Part shown: piece by piece, positions 54,038-62,953 of the stretch
Numbering within the stretch: the stretch's first letter is position 1
Layout: each line of letters begins with the position of its first letter
Source: Chitinophagales bacterium
GTDB taxonomy: Bacteria > Bacteroidota > Bacteroidia > Chitinophagales > UBA10324
Direction: 5' to 3'
DNA length: 64,000 nucleotides
Assembly: GCA_025056305.1 (NCBI GenBank)
Contig: JANWWJ010000038.1
Span: 62,001 to 126,000 of the forward strand
Position numbers and translations under genes: made by a program
Notes under the pieces: model-generated
Told to the model about the DNA's origin: nothing
Databases searched by the model: none
The model's input: the letters and a program-made list of their open reading frames with translations, nothing else

Positions 54038-55957
54038 ATGGCTTTTGCTTCCTTACGTGACTTTGTGCATGAACTCGAACGTTGCAGTGAGCTAAAACGC
54101 ATTAAGACTTTTGTCGATCCCAAACTTCAGATCACCGAAATCGTCGATCGCGTTACCAAGCACGGAGGCCCTGCTCTGCTGTTTGAAAATACCGGTACCG
54201 ATTTTCCCCTGTTGATTAACATGTTTGGCACTCCTCGCCGCATGGCGATGGCTTTGGGCGTATCCAGCCTCGATGACGTTGCTGTGCGTTTTGAACAATT
54301 GTTTTCCGAGCTGATGCGCCCGCGCGACAACATTTTGCAGAAGTTATCGCTGCTACCTCGGTTGGGGGCGCTGGCTTCGTGGATGCCTAAGGTCATCAAA
54401 GGGCGCGGGGCTTGCCAGCAGGTGATCATGAATCCTCCTGATTTACGGAGGCTTCCGATCATGACCTGTTGGCCCGAAGACGGAGGGCCTTTTATCACCT
54501 TGCCAATCATTCATACGCGTGACCCGCATACCGGAATCCGAAACGTCGGTATGTACCGGATGCAGGTGTTTGGTTCTGATCTGACGGCCTTACACTGGCA
54601 TAAGCATAAAGTCAGCGCTCGCCATTTTCAAGCATACCGCAGACTAAATCGCCGCATGCCGGTGGCCGTTGCCTTAGGAGGTGATCCGGTGTATTCCTAC
54701 GTCGCTACAGCTCCATTGCCAGAAAATGTAGATGAATACATCTTGGCGGGCTTCATTCGTCGAAAAGCAGTAGAGCTCGTCAAATGCCTTACCAACGACC
54801 TGGAAGTTCCTGCTGATGCCGACATCATTATCGAAGGCTATGTGGATCCCGCAGAAGAACTGATTCTGGAAGGACCTTTCGGTGATCATACCGGCTTTTA
54901 TTCTTTGCCCGACTTTTATCCACGCTTCCATGTCACGTGTATTACGCACCGTCAGGATGCCATCTATCCTTCAACCATAGTAGGTATTCCTCCCCAGGAA
55001 GATGCATGGCTGGGGAAAGCCACCGAACGGATCTTTTTGGCCCCCTTACGCATGACAGTGGTCCCTGAAATTTTGGACATGGAATTACCGATCGAAGGGG
55101 TATTTCACAATTTGACCATCATCAAGATCAGGAAAGAATTTGCCGGGCAGGCTGCAAAGGTCTGTCACGCCATGTGGGGTGCAGGTCAAATGATGTTTAA
55201 CAAAATGCTCATCATCACTGATGAGCAGGTAGACATACACGATTACGCGCAGGTGGCCCGTGCGATTACCGAACATGTGGACCCGTTGCAGGATGTGTTG
55301 TTTTCGCGTGGGCCTATGGATGTGCTAGATCATGCTTGCAGCAAATTCGCCTTTGGCGGAAAAATGGCTGTGGATGCCACCGGCAAGCTGGAGGAAGAGC
55401 GGCATTCCCGCTCGATGAAAGTGCCGTTGACGGCATTAACCCAGGAACAAAAGATGCAGCTGCAACAGCGATGGCCCGAAATCAAGTCCATTAACGACAG
55501 CTTGTTTCAGCTGCGTATTGCTGTCGCCTTCATCGCCCTGCGCAAAAATCGGATCAATCACATTAAGGAAATAGCTGATGAATTAGTAAACCAGACGGCC
55601 CTAGGGCAAGCCAAATTTCTCATCGTACTTGATGCCGAAGTTGACGTGGATGATGTTGGGATGGTGGTGTGGCGTTGGAGCAACAACTTTGACCCTGAAC
55701 GCGACAGCCTGATCATACCTACCCCCGGAGGGCCACATACGGCTTGTTTGGTCATGGACGGCACGCGCAAAACGCGCAAATGGGATGGTTTTGACCGGCC
55801 TTGGCCCAACGTCATTTGTTCGGACGAAGCAACGATTGAGGCTGTGGATCAGCTTTGGCCTGATCTGGGCCTGGGTCCATTGTTACCATCTCCGTCGCGC
55901 AGGTATCGCAGTTTGTTGTGCGGCACGGGGGCAGTCGCTGCTGAGCCCGTAGAGTGA
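54038..55957 (+). CDS. UbiD-family decarboxylase (menaquinone-type)
   Basis: 639 residues, larger than proteobacterial UbiD and typical of the menaquinone-associated group. It starts MAFASLRDFVHELERC. Key segments are CQQVIMNPPDLRRLPIMTCWPEDGGPF, RNVGMYRMQVFGSDLTALHWHKHKVSARH, LEGPFGDHTGFYS with the E-(x)n-D catalytic region, and FHNLTIIKIRKEFAGQAAKV. It needs prenylated FMN made by a UbiX partner not seen here. A further upstream ATG (54005) would add an Ala-rich stretch and seems unlikely. Substrate is inferred. Confidence 0.88.
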   Translation: MAFASLRDFVHELERCSELKRIKTFVDPKLQITEIVDRVTKHGGPALLFENTGTDFPLLINMFGTPRRMAMALGVSSLDDVAVRFEQLFSELMRPRDNILQKLSLLPRLGALASWMPKVIKGRGACQQVIMNPPDLRRLPIMTCWPEDGGPFITLPIIHTRDPHTGIRNVGMYRMQVFGSDLTALHWHKHKVSARHFQAYRRLNRRMPVAVALGGDPVYSYVATAPLPENVDEYILAGFIRRKAVELVKCLTNDLEVPADADIIIEGYVDPAEELILEGPFGDHTGFYSLPDFYPRFHVTCITHRQDAIYPSTIVGIPPQEDAWLGKATERIFLAPLRMTVVPEILDMELPIEGVFHNLTIIKIRKEFAGQAAKVCHAMWGAGQMMFNKMLIITDEQVDIHDYAQVARAITEHVDPLQDVLFSRGPMDVLDHACSKFAFGGKMAVDATGKLEEERHSRSMKVPLTALTQEQKMQLQQRWPEIKSINDSLFQLRIAVAFIALRKNRINHIKEIADELVNQTALGQAKFLIVLDAEVDVDDVGMVVWRWSNNFDPERDSLIIPTPGGPHTACLVMDGTRKTRKWDGFDRPWPNVICSDEATIEAVDQLWPDLGLGPLLPSPSRRYRSLLCGTGAVAAEPVE

Positions 55958-56035
55958 GGGGCTACTCCTTTCACCGCTGATTGTCATACTACTGTCAAAA
56001 CGGTTAAACCGCAAACCCTGCGGTGGCAGCTCCCG

Positions 56036-56052
56036 TAGTTTTGTAAGAAAAC
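56036..56052 (+). promoter_or_regulatory. -7 box overlapped by an inverted repeat, upstream of the heme locus
   Basis: TAGTTTTG (56036-56043) is an exact TAnnTTTG. GTTTT-GTAAG-AAAAC (56038-56052) is a perfect 5-base inverted repeat overlapping it. A short repeat at the -7 box could be an operator for iron/heme control, but 5-base arms arise by chance easily. Confidence 0.35.
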
Positions 56053-56060
56053 GTTAAAAG

Positions 56061-57317
56061 ATGAAAAGGATAGCTACAAAAATTATTTTGCTTTTACCTG
56101 TATGGCGGGTCCTATATGCCCAAACTCCGGACTCCATCGTCATGAATCCGGGCTATACGCATCAAGTTTATTATCAATTGTCTGACGGCAGCCGCACGCC
56201 GGTGGCTTTGGCTTCTTGGGATATTGGTTTTCAAACTTCTTTGATGACAGCGTCCATCATCATCAATGAAAGCAATGTCGCACTCTATTATGCCGATGGT
56301 GCCGACACTTCCCAATATGCGACGCTGGATGTTTCCAACTATCAGGGTTGGCCACGATTGTACAACAGTGAACAAAGCTGGAATATCGGTGCCTTTAATC
56401 AGTTGGCTAACCCTGCCAACCAGTTTGACTTTGGATGGGGTGTTTATGACTTCACGCAGCATGCCGTATTTGGCACCCGTCTTTTTGTGGTTGAAACAGG
56501 CGGACAGGTTTACAAGTTTTGGATTCGCAAAAAGACTTCAAGCGGTGACTACGTGGTTCGCTTTACGCCTGCAGTTCCCGGTGCAACAGACATCAACCTC
56601 ACCATTCCGACCGCACCATACAACACAAAAAACTTTATTTATCTGAAATTGGCTACCTCGTCTGTCGTTGATGCAGAGCCGCCGTCTTGCTGCTGGCACC
56701 TGCTGTTTACGCGGTACGCCGCAAATATTCCTTTCATGGGATACTACTTGGTCACGGGTGTCTATCAGGCTCCTGGCGTCAAGGCCGTCAAAGCATATCC
56801 GGTGGACGTGGCTATTGATTCCTTTGACAGCCACAAGGATTTTCTGTCCACAAAAATTACCACCATTGGTTACGACTGGAAATATTTTGATCCGGTAACC
56901 ATGACATATGCAATAGAAGATAGCTTGTTATACTATGTTCAGGATGCCACCGGGAAAAAAGTATGGCAATTACAGTTTACTGCCTTTGATCATATCAAGG
57001 GTGTTATCAAGTTTAAGCGAAAGCTGGTCTATGACGCCACCATTGGCATCTCACCGCTGGTGCAGGTATTAACCGGCTTTGCTTTTCCAAATCCTGCTAC
57101 CGATGAGCTACGCATTCGTGTCGTGCTACCTGCGGGGCCGGTGCTGCTTTTGATCACGGATGCAACCGGAAAGGTTGTGCATCAGGAGCGTCGTCAGGTC
57201 AGTGAGGGCCTTAACGAATTGAGGATCTCTACATCAGCTTTAGCCGGTGGCTTATATCAGCTGCGTTTGCTTGCCGACCAGGGTCAAGCAGTGCATTCCT
57301 TTATGGTTATGCGTTGA
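56061..57317 (+). CDS. HmuY-like heme-binding protein with T9SS sorting domain
   Basis: 418 residues. A signal peptide (MKRIATKIILLLPVWRVLYA) is followed by an HmuY-type beta domain (~25-330): PVALASWDIGFQTS, QVYKFWIRKKTSSGDYVVRF and the family motif WHLLFTRYAANIPFMGYYLVTGV, then TIGYDWKYFDP. HmuY proteins capture heme and hand it to a TonB-dependent receptor. The last ~80 residues (338-418, FAFPNPATDELRIRV... ending QAVHSFMVMR) are a type A T9SS sorting domain, so it is surface-attached or released, unlike classical lipoprotein HmuY. The receptor gene starts 3 bases after the stop. Confidence 0.82.
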   Translation: MKRIATKIILLLPVWRVLYAQTPDSIVMNPGYTHQVYYQLSDGSRTPVALASWDIGFQTSLMTASIIINESNVALYYADGADTSQYATLDVSNYQGWPRLYNSEQSWNIGAFNQLANPANQFDFGWGVYDFTQHAVFGTRLFVVETGGQVYKFWIRKKTSSGDYVVRFTPAVPGATDINLTIPTAPYNTKNFIYLKLATSSVVDAEPPSCCWHLLFTRYAANIPFMGYYLVTGVYQAPGVKAVKAYPVDVAIDSFDSHKDFLSTKITTIGYDWKYFDPVTMTYAIEDSLLYYVQDATGKKVWQLQFTAFDHIKGVIKFKRKLVYDATIGISPLVQVLTGFAFPNPATDELRIRVVLPAGPVLLLITDATGKVVHQERRQVSEGLNELRISTSALAGGLYQLRLLADQGQAVHSFMVMR

Positions 57318-57320
57318 TTC

Positions 57321-59540
57321 ATGAAAGAATTGATTTTTTGGTGCTGCCGCTGGCTCCTGGCCTCCTGGGCAGCAGGATCTGGTTGTTTGCTTGCCCAGTC
57401 GACCACATTGATCATCCGTTCTTCCGTTACCGATTCAGTCATTGGTGGTGCTCAGGTTATTTGGGAAAGTCCCGATGGCGTGCAGCAAACGTTGTATGCG
57501 CAACCGGACGGCACGGTCCATATGCCTTTAAGGCAACCGACACTCGTCCGCATATACAAGCATGGATTTCGATTATATACCGACAGCATAATGCCTGGGG
57601 CAATACTCACGGTTCATCTGCAACCTTTGGGACGGCACTTAGAGGATGTTGTAGTGACCGGACAACACCGTTCGATGCCTGCAGCACACTCGGTGTTGCA
57701 CGTGCGCATTGTGGAGCGTGCGGAGCTCGATTTACGGCAAGCTCAGGATTTAACAGATGCCATTACCTACGAGCTGTGGGCACGCATGTCGCGTGATGAG
57801 GTGCTGGGCAGCTATGCCTCCATTAATGCCATATCAGGACAAAACTTAAAAATCTTAATCAATGGAATTCCGGTAATCGGAAGAGAAAATGGAAATATCG
57901 ATCTGGGACAGATTAGTCTTCAAGACGTAGAGCGCATTGAAATCATCGAAGGGCCTATGTCGGTGCTTTATGGCACAGATGCCTTGGGTGGTGTTATTAA
58001 TTTAATCATGCGCGAGCCACCCGACAGCAGTGGCGGGGCTGAATGCTCGTTTTATACCGAAACAATTGGAACCTACAACCTCGCTGTAAATGGTGGGGGA
58101 AACTTTCGGGGGCATACCTTTCGGGTTTCCGCCGGTCGCTATTTTTTCTCCGGCTTTCCGCTGCAACCACCACAACGGTACCAACTTTGGAAGCCCAAGC
58201 TGCAGTATTTCGGATCACTGACCTTCCGGCCCAACGTGTCGGGGTGGAATCTGCGATGGCGTTCCGATGTGCTTCGCGAAGAAATTCGAAATAAAGGGCT
58301 TCCTGTCTTAACGCCATATCAGGCCTATGCTTTTGATGATTACTATTACGTTTGGCGGGGTGTGCAGGCGCTGCACGCTTCGCGTCAGTTAGGCCAGGGT
58401 CTTTTGTGGAACGGACAAGCCGGACTCAGCACCTATAGCCGCGAGAAGGTGGCTTACCGCAAAGACTTGGTTAAGCTCGAATTACACGAACGTGCGGAAG
58501 ATTATCAATACAATCGCTTTTCGGAATTGAATGTTCGATCCGATGTTTCGGGTGTGGCGCTTACCAAGAGCCTGAGCTGGCAAGTAGGGTTAGACTTCAC
58601 CGGCCAGCAAGCAGCCGGCAATCGGCTGCAGGGCCGGCAACAGCAGTACGAAGGTGCCCTTTTTAGCACTGTAGAGTACCAGTTTACGCCGGCATTGAGT
58701 CTGCGTCCAGGGTTGCGGCTCTCGTACAATACTTATGGTATTCCGTTAACGCCGGCCGTGCACGTACGTTATGCCTTTTCAGACCGCATGCAGATCCGAG
58801 GGGGCCTGGCTCGGGGCTTCCGCGCTCCCTCGCTCAAGGAGCGCTATCTGTATTTCTTTGACAGCAATCATGCCATTTACGGCAATCCGAAGTTGAAAGC
58901 AGAGCAATCCGTAAGTGCAAACGTATTTTGGCTTTTTGAATATGAGTTAGGTTCTATGCACATGGATACTGAGCTATCGGCGTCCTACAACGACATAAGA
59001 GATCAAATCAGCCTGGCGCTGGTGCAACCGTTGACGCAGCAATACACCTACGTCAATGTGGGCCAATACCGAGTGCGCACAGTGAGCTTTCGAGCTGAAG
59101 GTCATTGGAAGAGCTTGCATGCCGATGTTGGAGTGTTAATCCAAGCGGTGGCGCATGCGCTCGGCGACAGTCTGAGCACCGATGGTTTTCTGATTGCACC
59201 TGAGTTTCGTGCACAGTTGGTTTGGGGTGACGCCGCACGCCTGCTGCGGTCAGCGCTGATGTTTCGCCGTACGGCACCTATGCCGGCCTTCTCCATGGAT
59301 GCAGCCGGTGTGCTCTATGAGCAGATCGCACCATCATATAACCTCATGGATATTTCTTTTCACCGAATGTTGTGGGACAACCGAGTAGAAGTCTATTGCG
59401 GCATCAACAATCTATGGAATGTACAGCATGTACCCCATTTATCTTCTGCAGCAGCTATACATGCTTCGCAACAGGACATGGCAGTGGCCGTGGGCAGACA
59501 CGCATATTTGGGAATTCGATTTCGAGCAGCTCGTCTATGA
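57321..59540 (+). CDS. TonB-dependent heme/hemoprotein receptor (HmuR-like)
   Basis: 739 residues. After a signal peptide and a small N-terminal carboxypeptidase-like extension comes the plug: HLEDVVVTGQHRS, LKILINGIPVIGRENGNIDLGQISLQDVERIEIIEGPMSVLYGTDALGGVINLIM. In the barrel, FRAP (500-503) and NPKL (522-525) boxes flank a His, H517. This arrangement of FRAP box, His and NP(D/N)L box is characteristic of heme and hemoglobin receptors. It lies between two HmuY-like genes and overlaps the second as ATGA. A matching TonB system is not in the window. Confidence 0.9.
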   Translation: MKELIFWCCRWLLASWAAGSGCLLAQSTTLIIRSSVTDSVIGGAQVIWESPDGVQQTLYAQPDGTVHMPLRQPTLVRIYKHGFRLYTDSIMPGAILTVHLQPLGRHLEDVVVTGQHRSMPAAHSVLHVRIVERAELDLRQAQDLTDAITYELWARMSRDEVLGSYASINAISGQNLKILINGIPVIGRENGNIDLGQISLQDVERIEIIEGPMSVLYGTDALGGVINLIMREPPDSSGGAECSFYTETIGTYNLAVNGGGNFRGHTFRVSAGRYFFSGFPLQPPQRYQLWKPKLQYFGSLTFRPNVSGWNLRWRSDVLREEIRNKGLPVLTPYQAYAFDDYYYVWRGVQALHASRQLGQGLLWNGQAGLSTYSREKVAYRKDLVKLELHERAEDYQYNRFSELNVRSDVSGVALTKSLSWQVGLDFTGQQAAGNRLQGRQQQYEGALFSTVEYQFTPALSLRPGLRLSYNTYGIPLTPAVHVRYAFSDRMQIRGGLARGFRAPSLKERYLYFFDSNHAIYGNPKLKAEQSVSANVFWLFEYELGSMHMDTELSASYNDIRDQISLALVQPLTQQYTYVNVGQYRVRTVSFRAEGHWKSLHADVGVLIQAVAHALGDSLSTDGFLIAPEFRAQLVWGDAARLLRSALMFRRTAPMPAFSMDAAGVLYEQIAPSYNLMDISFHRMLWDNRVEVYCGINNLWNVQHVPHLSSAAAIHASQQDMAVAVGRHAYLGIRFRAARL

Positions 59541-60496
59541 TCAGGTTCATTTCATTGCTGTTGATCGTAGCGATGACGGCATGCTTTCGCGAAGACGAGC
59601 CTGTGGTTTTGCCACCCCCGGGTGAACTCCAGTATGCTCAGGTGGCTATGGGCAGCACATATGGGCGGCAATACTACTTTGATTTGGAAACGCGCGATAC
59701 AACAGGCATGCCGTTTTCTTCCTGGGATCTGTGCTTTTCTTCTACACCGCAAGATTGGCAGGTATGGATCAATGGCGGCAATCAGGCTTACGTAGCTTTG
59801 ACCACTTTCGATCATTTATCTGAAGTAAAAGACACCACTGAACTGAAATGGCTTATGGATGCCCCTTCGTGGCATCGGGATTCAACAGCCATCGGGGCTT
59901 GGATGACGCATAATTATTGCTATGTGTTGGACCGGGGCCCTGCATTTGCCGAGAAGGTTCGTTATTATAAATTTCAAATCCGAGCATTGGCCAACTCGGA
60001 TTACCTGCTCACCTACGCCGCATTACATGATTCTGCGGCTGCAAGCGTCACCATTGAGCGATTGACGGATCGGCACTACTTGTATTTTTCTTTTGACCAC
60101 AACGGATCGGTTCCTTTCATTGAGCCTGCTGTTGACGATTGGGATCTGTTGTTTACGCGATATCGTCACGTATTTACCGGCCAGCAGCCTCCGTTGCCTT
60201 ACGTGGTTACCGGTGTGCTCATCAACCCTTCCGTTGCAGTAGCTGTTGATTCCATCCTGGGCTTCGACCTGATCGATTACGCACAAGCGCAGCAGTTGAC
60301 TTATGTCAGCCAAAGAAATATCATCGGGTATGCGTGGAAATATTATGATTTTTCCGCACAAGCGTTTATTGTTCGTTCAAACCTCACCTACGTCATTCGA
60401 GATACCAAAGGGATCTATTGGAAACTAAGGTTTATTGATTTTTATAATGAGAACGGAGAAAAAGGTTATCCGGCATTTGCCTTTCAGCGCCTATAA
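59537..60496 (+). CDS. HmuY-like heme-binding lipoprotein
   Basis: 319 residues from ATG 59537, which overlaps the receptor stop by 4 bases. A lipoprotein signal ends VAMTAC (Cys16), followed by acidic FREDEP, which resembles the surface-export signal of Bacteroidota lipoproteins. The mature domain shares the HmuY pattern with the first gene of the operon: MPFSSWDLCFSST, YYKFQIRALANSDYLLTYA, VDDWDLLFTRYRHVF and IIGYAWKYYDF. It has no T9SS tail. The two HmuY-like proteins are therefore paralogues with different surface routes. Confidence 0.82.
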   Translation: MIRFISLLLIVAMTACFREDEPVVLPPPGELQYAQVAMGSTYGRQYYFDLETRDTTGMPFSSWDLCFSSTPQDWQVWINGGNQAYVALTTFDHLSEVKDTTELKWLMDAPSWHRDSTAIGAWMTHNYCYVLDRGPAFAEKVRYYKFQIRALANSDYLLTYAALHDSAAASVTIERLTDRHYLYFSFDHNGSVPFIEPAVDDWDLLFTRYRHVFTGQQPPLPYVVTGVLINPSVAVAVDSILGFDLIDYAQAQQLTYVSQRNIIGYAWKYYDFSAQAFIVRSNLTYVIRDTKGIYWKLRFIDFYNENGEKGYPAFAFQRL

Positions 60497-60507
60497 AAAC
60501 GATGAAT

Positions 60508-62106
60508 TTATTTTTTGAGCGGCAGGGATAAGGGATGGCTTTGGCATCCGGAGGGGAGGGGGAGGTTCAAGATCAGAGCAAGGGTTGGGGCGATTTCGGT
60601 CATGCAGGTCGGGCGGTGTGTTAAACCACGACGAACTTTCCAGCCGAACCAAATCAGAGGCATGTGTTGGTCGTAGGCATGCACCGTTAGGTGGGTGGTG
60701 CCGTAGTCGTGAGGCCAGTCAATCCATCCAGGCCGTAAAGCAAAAATGACATCGCCGGAGCGGTCGGGAACCCAACCGTTACGCAGGGCGGTTTCCACCA
60801 TGGGGGGACACGTGCTTAGGCCCGCTTTGGGAACGACGGTGCAAAGCACACCCGGCTGCTTGAGTAGAAATTCGGTTGCTGCAGCAGCAACTTCATGATA
60901 AGCGATGCCCATGGCGGACATCAGGGAATCATTAAAGTAAAGCTGCTGTTCCATGATGGCTGCTACCAGGGGGGTGCCATCGAATCGTTGGCCTAAGAAC
61001 TGGTTGGCTGTCGCAAGCCATGTGTCTGCTTCCAGGCGCCCACCGGGCATTTGCTGATCCTCGGCAAATAAGGGGTTGACGGCGGCTCCATGATCTGAGG
61101 TAAGAAAAACTAATATATTCTTTTTTCCTATTTGTTTGTCTAAGAAAGAGAGCAGATCAGCTAAATCGCGATCCAGCCGAGCATAGCAATCGGCTAACTC
61201 TAGCGAGTGGATGCCATAGGCATGACCGATGATGTCTGTGGCAGAAAAGCTGATGCACAGGAAATCGGTCACGTCATCTCTGCCGAGGTTTTCCCGGACG
61301 ATGGCTTCTTTGGCCAGATCTTTAGTCAACGTGTTGGCAAAAGGAGAGGCCGTGAAACTCTTCCAGTCGTCGGCCTGGATGAAGTGGGGGAAAGTTGCCC
61401 ATGGTTTGCCTGCCGGAGCCCGTTCGTAAGCTGTGGAGTCACTGGTACACATGGCATAGGCTGAGCGGGGCAACAACAAATTCCATGGCTCAGAGAGGTA
61501 TTTACGGTTCTGATCGCGCTCATTCCACTGTTGCAGCCAGTCGGGAAGGCGCTCAGCATACCATGATGAAGTGATCCATTTTCCTGACCGCTCATCAAAA
61601 AAGAAGGCGCCATCGGCCTTGTGACCGGCCGGCAGCAGAGCACCACGGTCCTTGATGGCTATGCTGATGATCTTGGAAGAAGGATGCCTCAGCTTCAATT
61701 CATCGGTAATGGTGGTACTGCGTAAACGGTGAGGCGAAGAACAACGGCCGGTATTGGAGCCGACAGGCACCACGGCCGGATCTTCCATGACATAAACGAC
61801 TTTTCCTATGTCTTTGTCGAAATAGTTGTTTTCACTTATGCCATGCACGGCAGGCATGGCGCCGGTGTATATGGTGGCATGGCCTACAGCCGTGACGGTA
61901 GGCTGGTAATTGAAGCGAGCATCGGTAAAGACATGACCCTGGCGCTGCAATTTCCGGAACCCATCAGGGCCAAATAAGGGATCGTATTTGCTTAAGTAAT
62001 CATATCGCATCTGATCGACGACGATGCCCACCACTAAGCGGGGCGGCTTTGCCCACGTTAGCATTGGGGCAAACAGGCAAAACAAAATGGCGAACATCCC
62101 CTTCAT
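60508..62106 (-). CDS. pafA: PafA-type alkaline phosphatase
   Basis: 532 residues with a signal peptide (MKGMFAILFCLFAPMLTWA). The nucleotide pyrophosphatase/phosphodiesterase fold is clear: metal Asp in VVGIVVDQMRYDYL (D31), nucleophile Thr72 in YQPTVTAVGHATIYTG, ISIAIKDRGALLPAGHKADGAFFF (Lys/Arg active-site pair as in PafA), SATDIIGHAYG and FLTSDHGAA. It is the periplasmic calcium/zinc-requiring phosphomonoesterase that supplies phosphate in Bacteroidota. Convergent with the heme operon, 11 bases apart. Confidence 0.9.
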   Translation of the reverse strand: MKGMFAILFCLFAPMLTWAKPPRLVVGIVVDQMRYDYLSKYDPLFGPDGFRKLQRQGHVFTDARFNYQPTVTAVGHATIYTGAMPAVHGISENNYFDKDIGKVVYVMEDPAVVPVGSNTGRCSSPHRLRSTTITDELKLRHPSSKIISIAIKDRGALLPAGHKADGAFFFDERSGKWITSSWYAERLPDWLQQWNERDQNRKYLSEPWNLLLPRSAYAMCTSDSTAYERAPAGKPWATFPHFIQADDWKSFTASPFANTLTKDLAKEAIVRENLGRDDVTDFLCISFSATDIIGHAYGIHSLELADCYARLDRDLADLLSFLDKQIGKKNILVFLTSDHGAAVNPLFAEDQQMPGGRLEADTWLATANQFLGQRFDGTPLVAAIMEQQLYFNDSLMSAMGIAYHEVAAAATEFLLKQPGVLCTVVPKAGLSTCPPMVETALRNGWVPDRSGDVIFALRPGWIDWPHDYGTTHLTVHAYDQHMPLIWFGWKVRRGLTHRPTCMTEIAPTLALILNLPLPSGCQSHPLSLPLKK

Positions 62107-62194
62107 AGCACAAGGTTAATACCCAACGCGCTTTACTGAAACCCTTACACGAAAAAGTAACCAACCGATGCACTAAACTGAGTTGCCGTGCGGC

Positions 62195-62953
62195 TTATTT
62201 TTTGTCCAGCCCTTCATCCACAAGGATTCGGCCACAATGTTCGCAGATGATGATCTTTTTACGTTGCCGCACTTCCAACTGGGTTTGTGGCGGGATGGCG
62301 TTGAAGCAACCGCCGCAAGCGTCGCGCTTGATCGTTACCACGGCCAGCCCATTTCGATACGTTTTGCGGATGCGTTGGTAAGCCTGTAAAAGACGCGGCT
62401 CCAATTTGGCGCTTTGCTCAGCCGATTTTTTGCGCAAAACCTTTTCTTCCTCTTCTGTTTCTGCCAAAATGTGTTGGAGTTCTTCCTGCTTTAAGGCCAG
62501 ATGCTTTTCTTTTTCTTTAATCGCTTTTTTGATGCTTTGCTCCAGCGCTTGAAGCTGGGCAAGTTGCTCACTGGCCTCTTTGATCTTTTTTTCATGCAGT
62601 TGAATCTCCAGACGCTGCAGCTCAATTTCCTTGTTTAGCGCTTCGTATTCCCGGTTGTTTTTGACATTGTTCTGCTGCTTCTGATATTTTTTGATGAGTG
62701 CTTCAGCATCTTTGATGCTGTTTCGGCGGTGGGCTATGGCATCTTCGTATTTTTTTGCCTCTTCTTGATTTTTTTCGATGCGCAGGCGCAAGCCGGCCAC
62801 TTCATCTTCCAGGTCTTTGACTTCCATGGGCAGCTCGCCTTTTAAAACCTGCAATTGATCTAACTTACTGTCAATGAGCTGCAGCAGATATAGATTGTGA
62901 AGCTTTTCTTCAATGTTAGAGACTTCCTGACGGACTTCTTTGGTCTTAATCAT
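62195..62953 (-). CDS. Coiled-coil zinc-ribbon protein (CT398/DUF164-like)
   Basis: 252 residues. About 190 residues of coiled coil (rich in E/K/Q, e.g. QNNVKNNREYEALNKEIEL) end in a C4 zinc ribbon: CGGCFNAIPPQ and CEHCGRILVDE. This matches the zinc-ribbon/coiled-coil family found next to Nif3 genes in many bacteria. Function unknown. The ATG overlaps the Nif3 stop by 4 bases. Confidence 0.88.
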   Translation of the reverse strand: MIKTKEVRQEVSNIEEKLHNLYLLQLIDSKLDQLQVLKGELPMEVKDLEDEVAGLRLRIEKNQEEAKKYEDAIAHRRNSIKDAEALIKKYQKQQNNVKNNREYEALNKEIELQRLEIQLHEKKIKEASEQLAQLQALEQSIKKAIKEKEKHLALKQEELQHILAETEEEEKVLRKKSAEQSAKLEPRLLQAYQRIRKTYRNGLAVVTIKRDACGGCFNAIPPQTQLEVRQRKKIIICEHCGRILVDEGLDKK

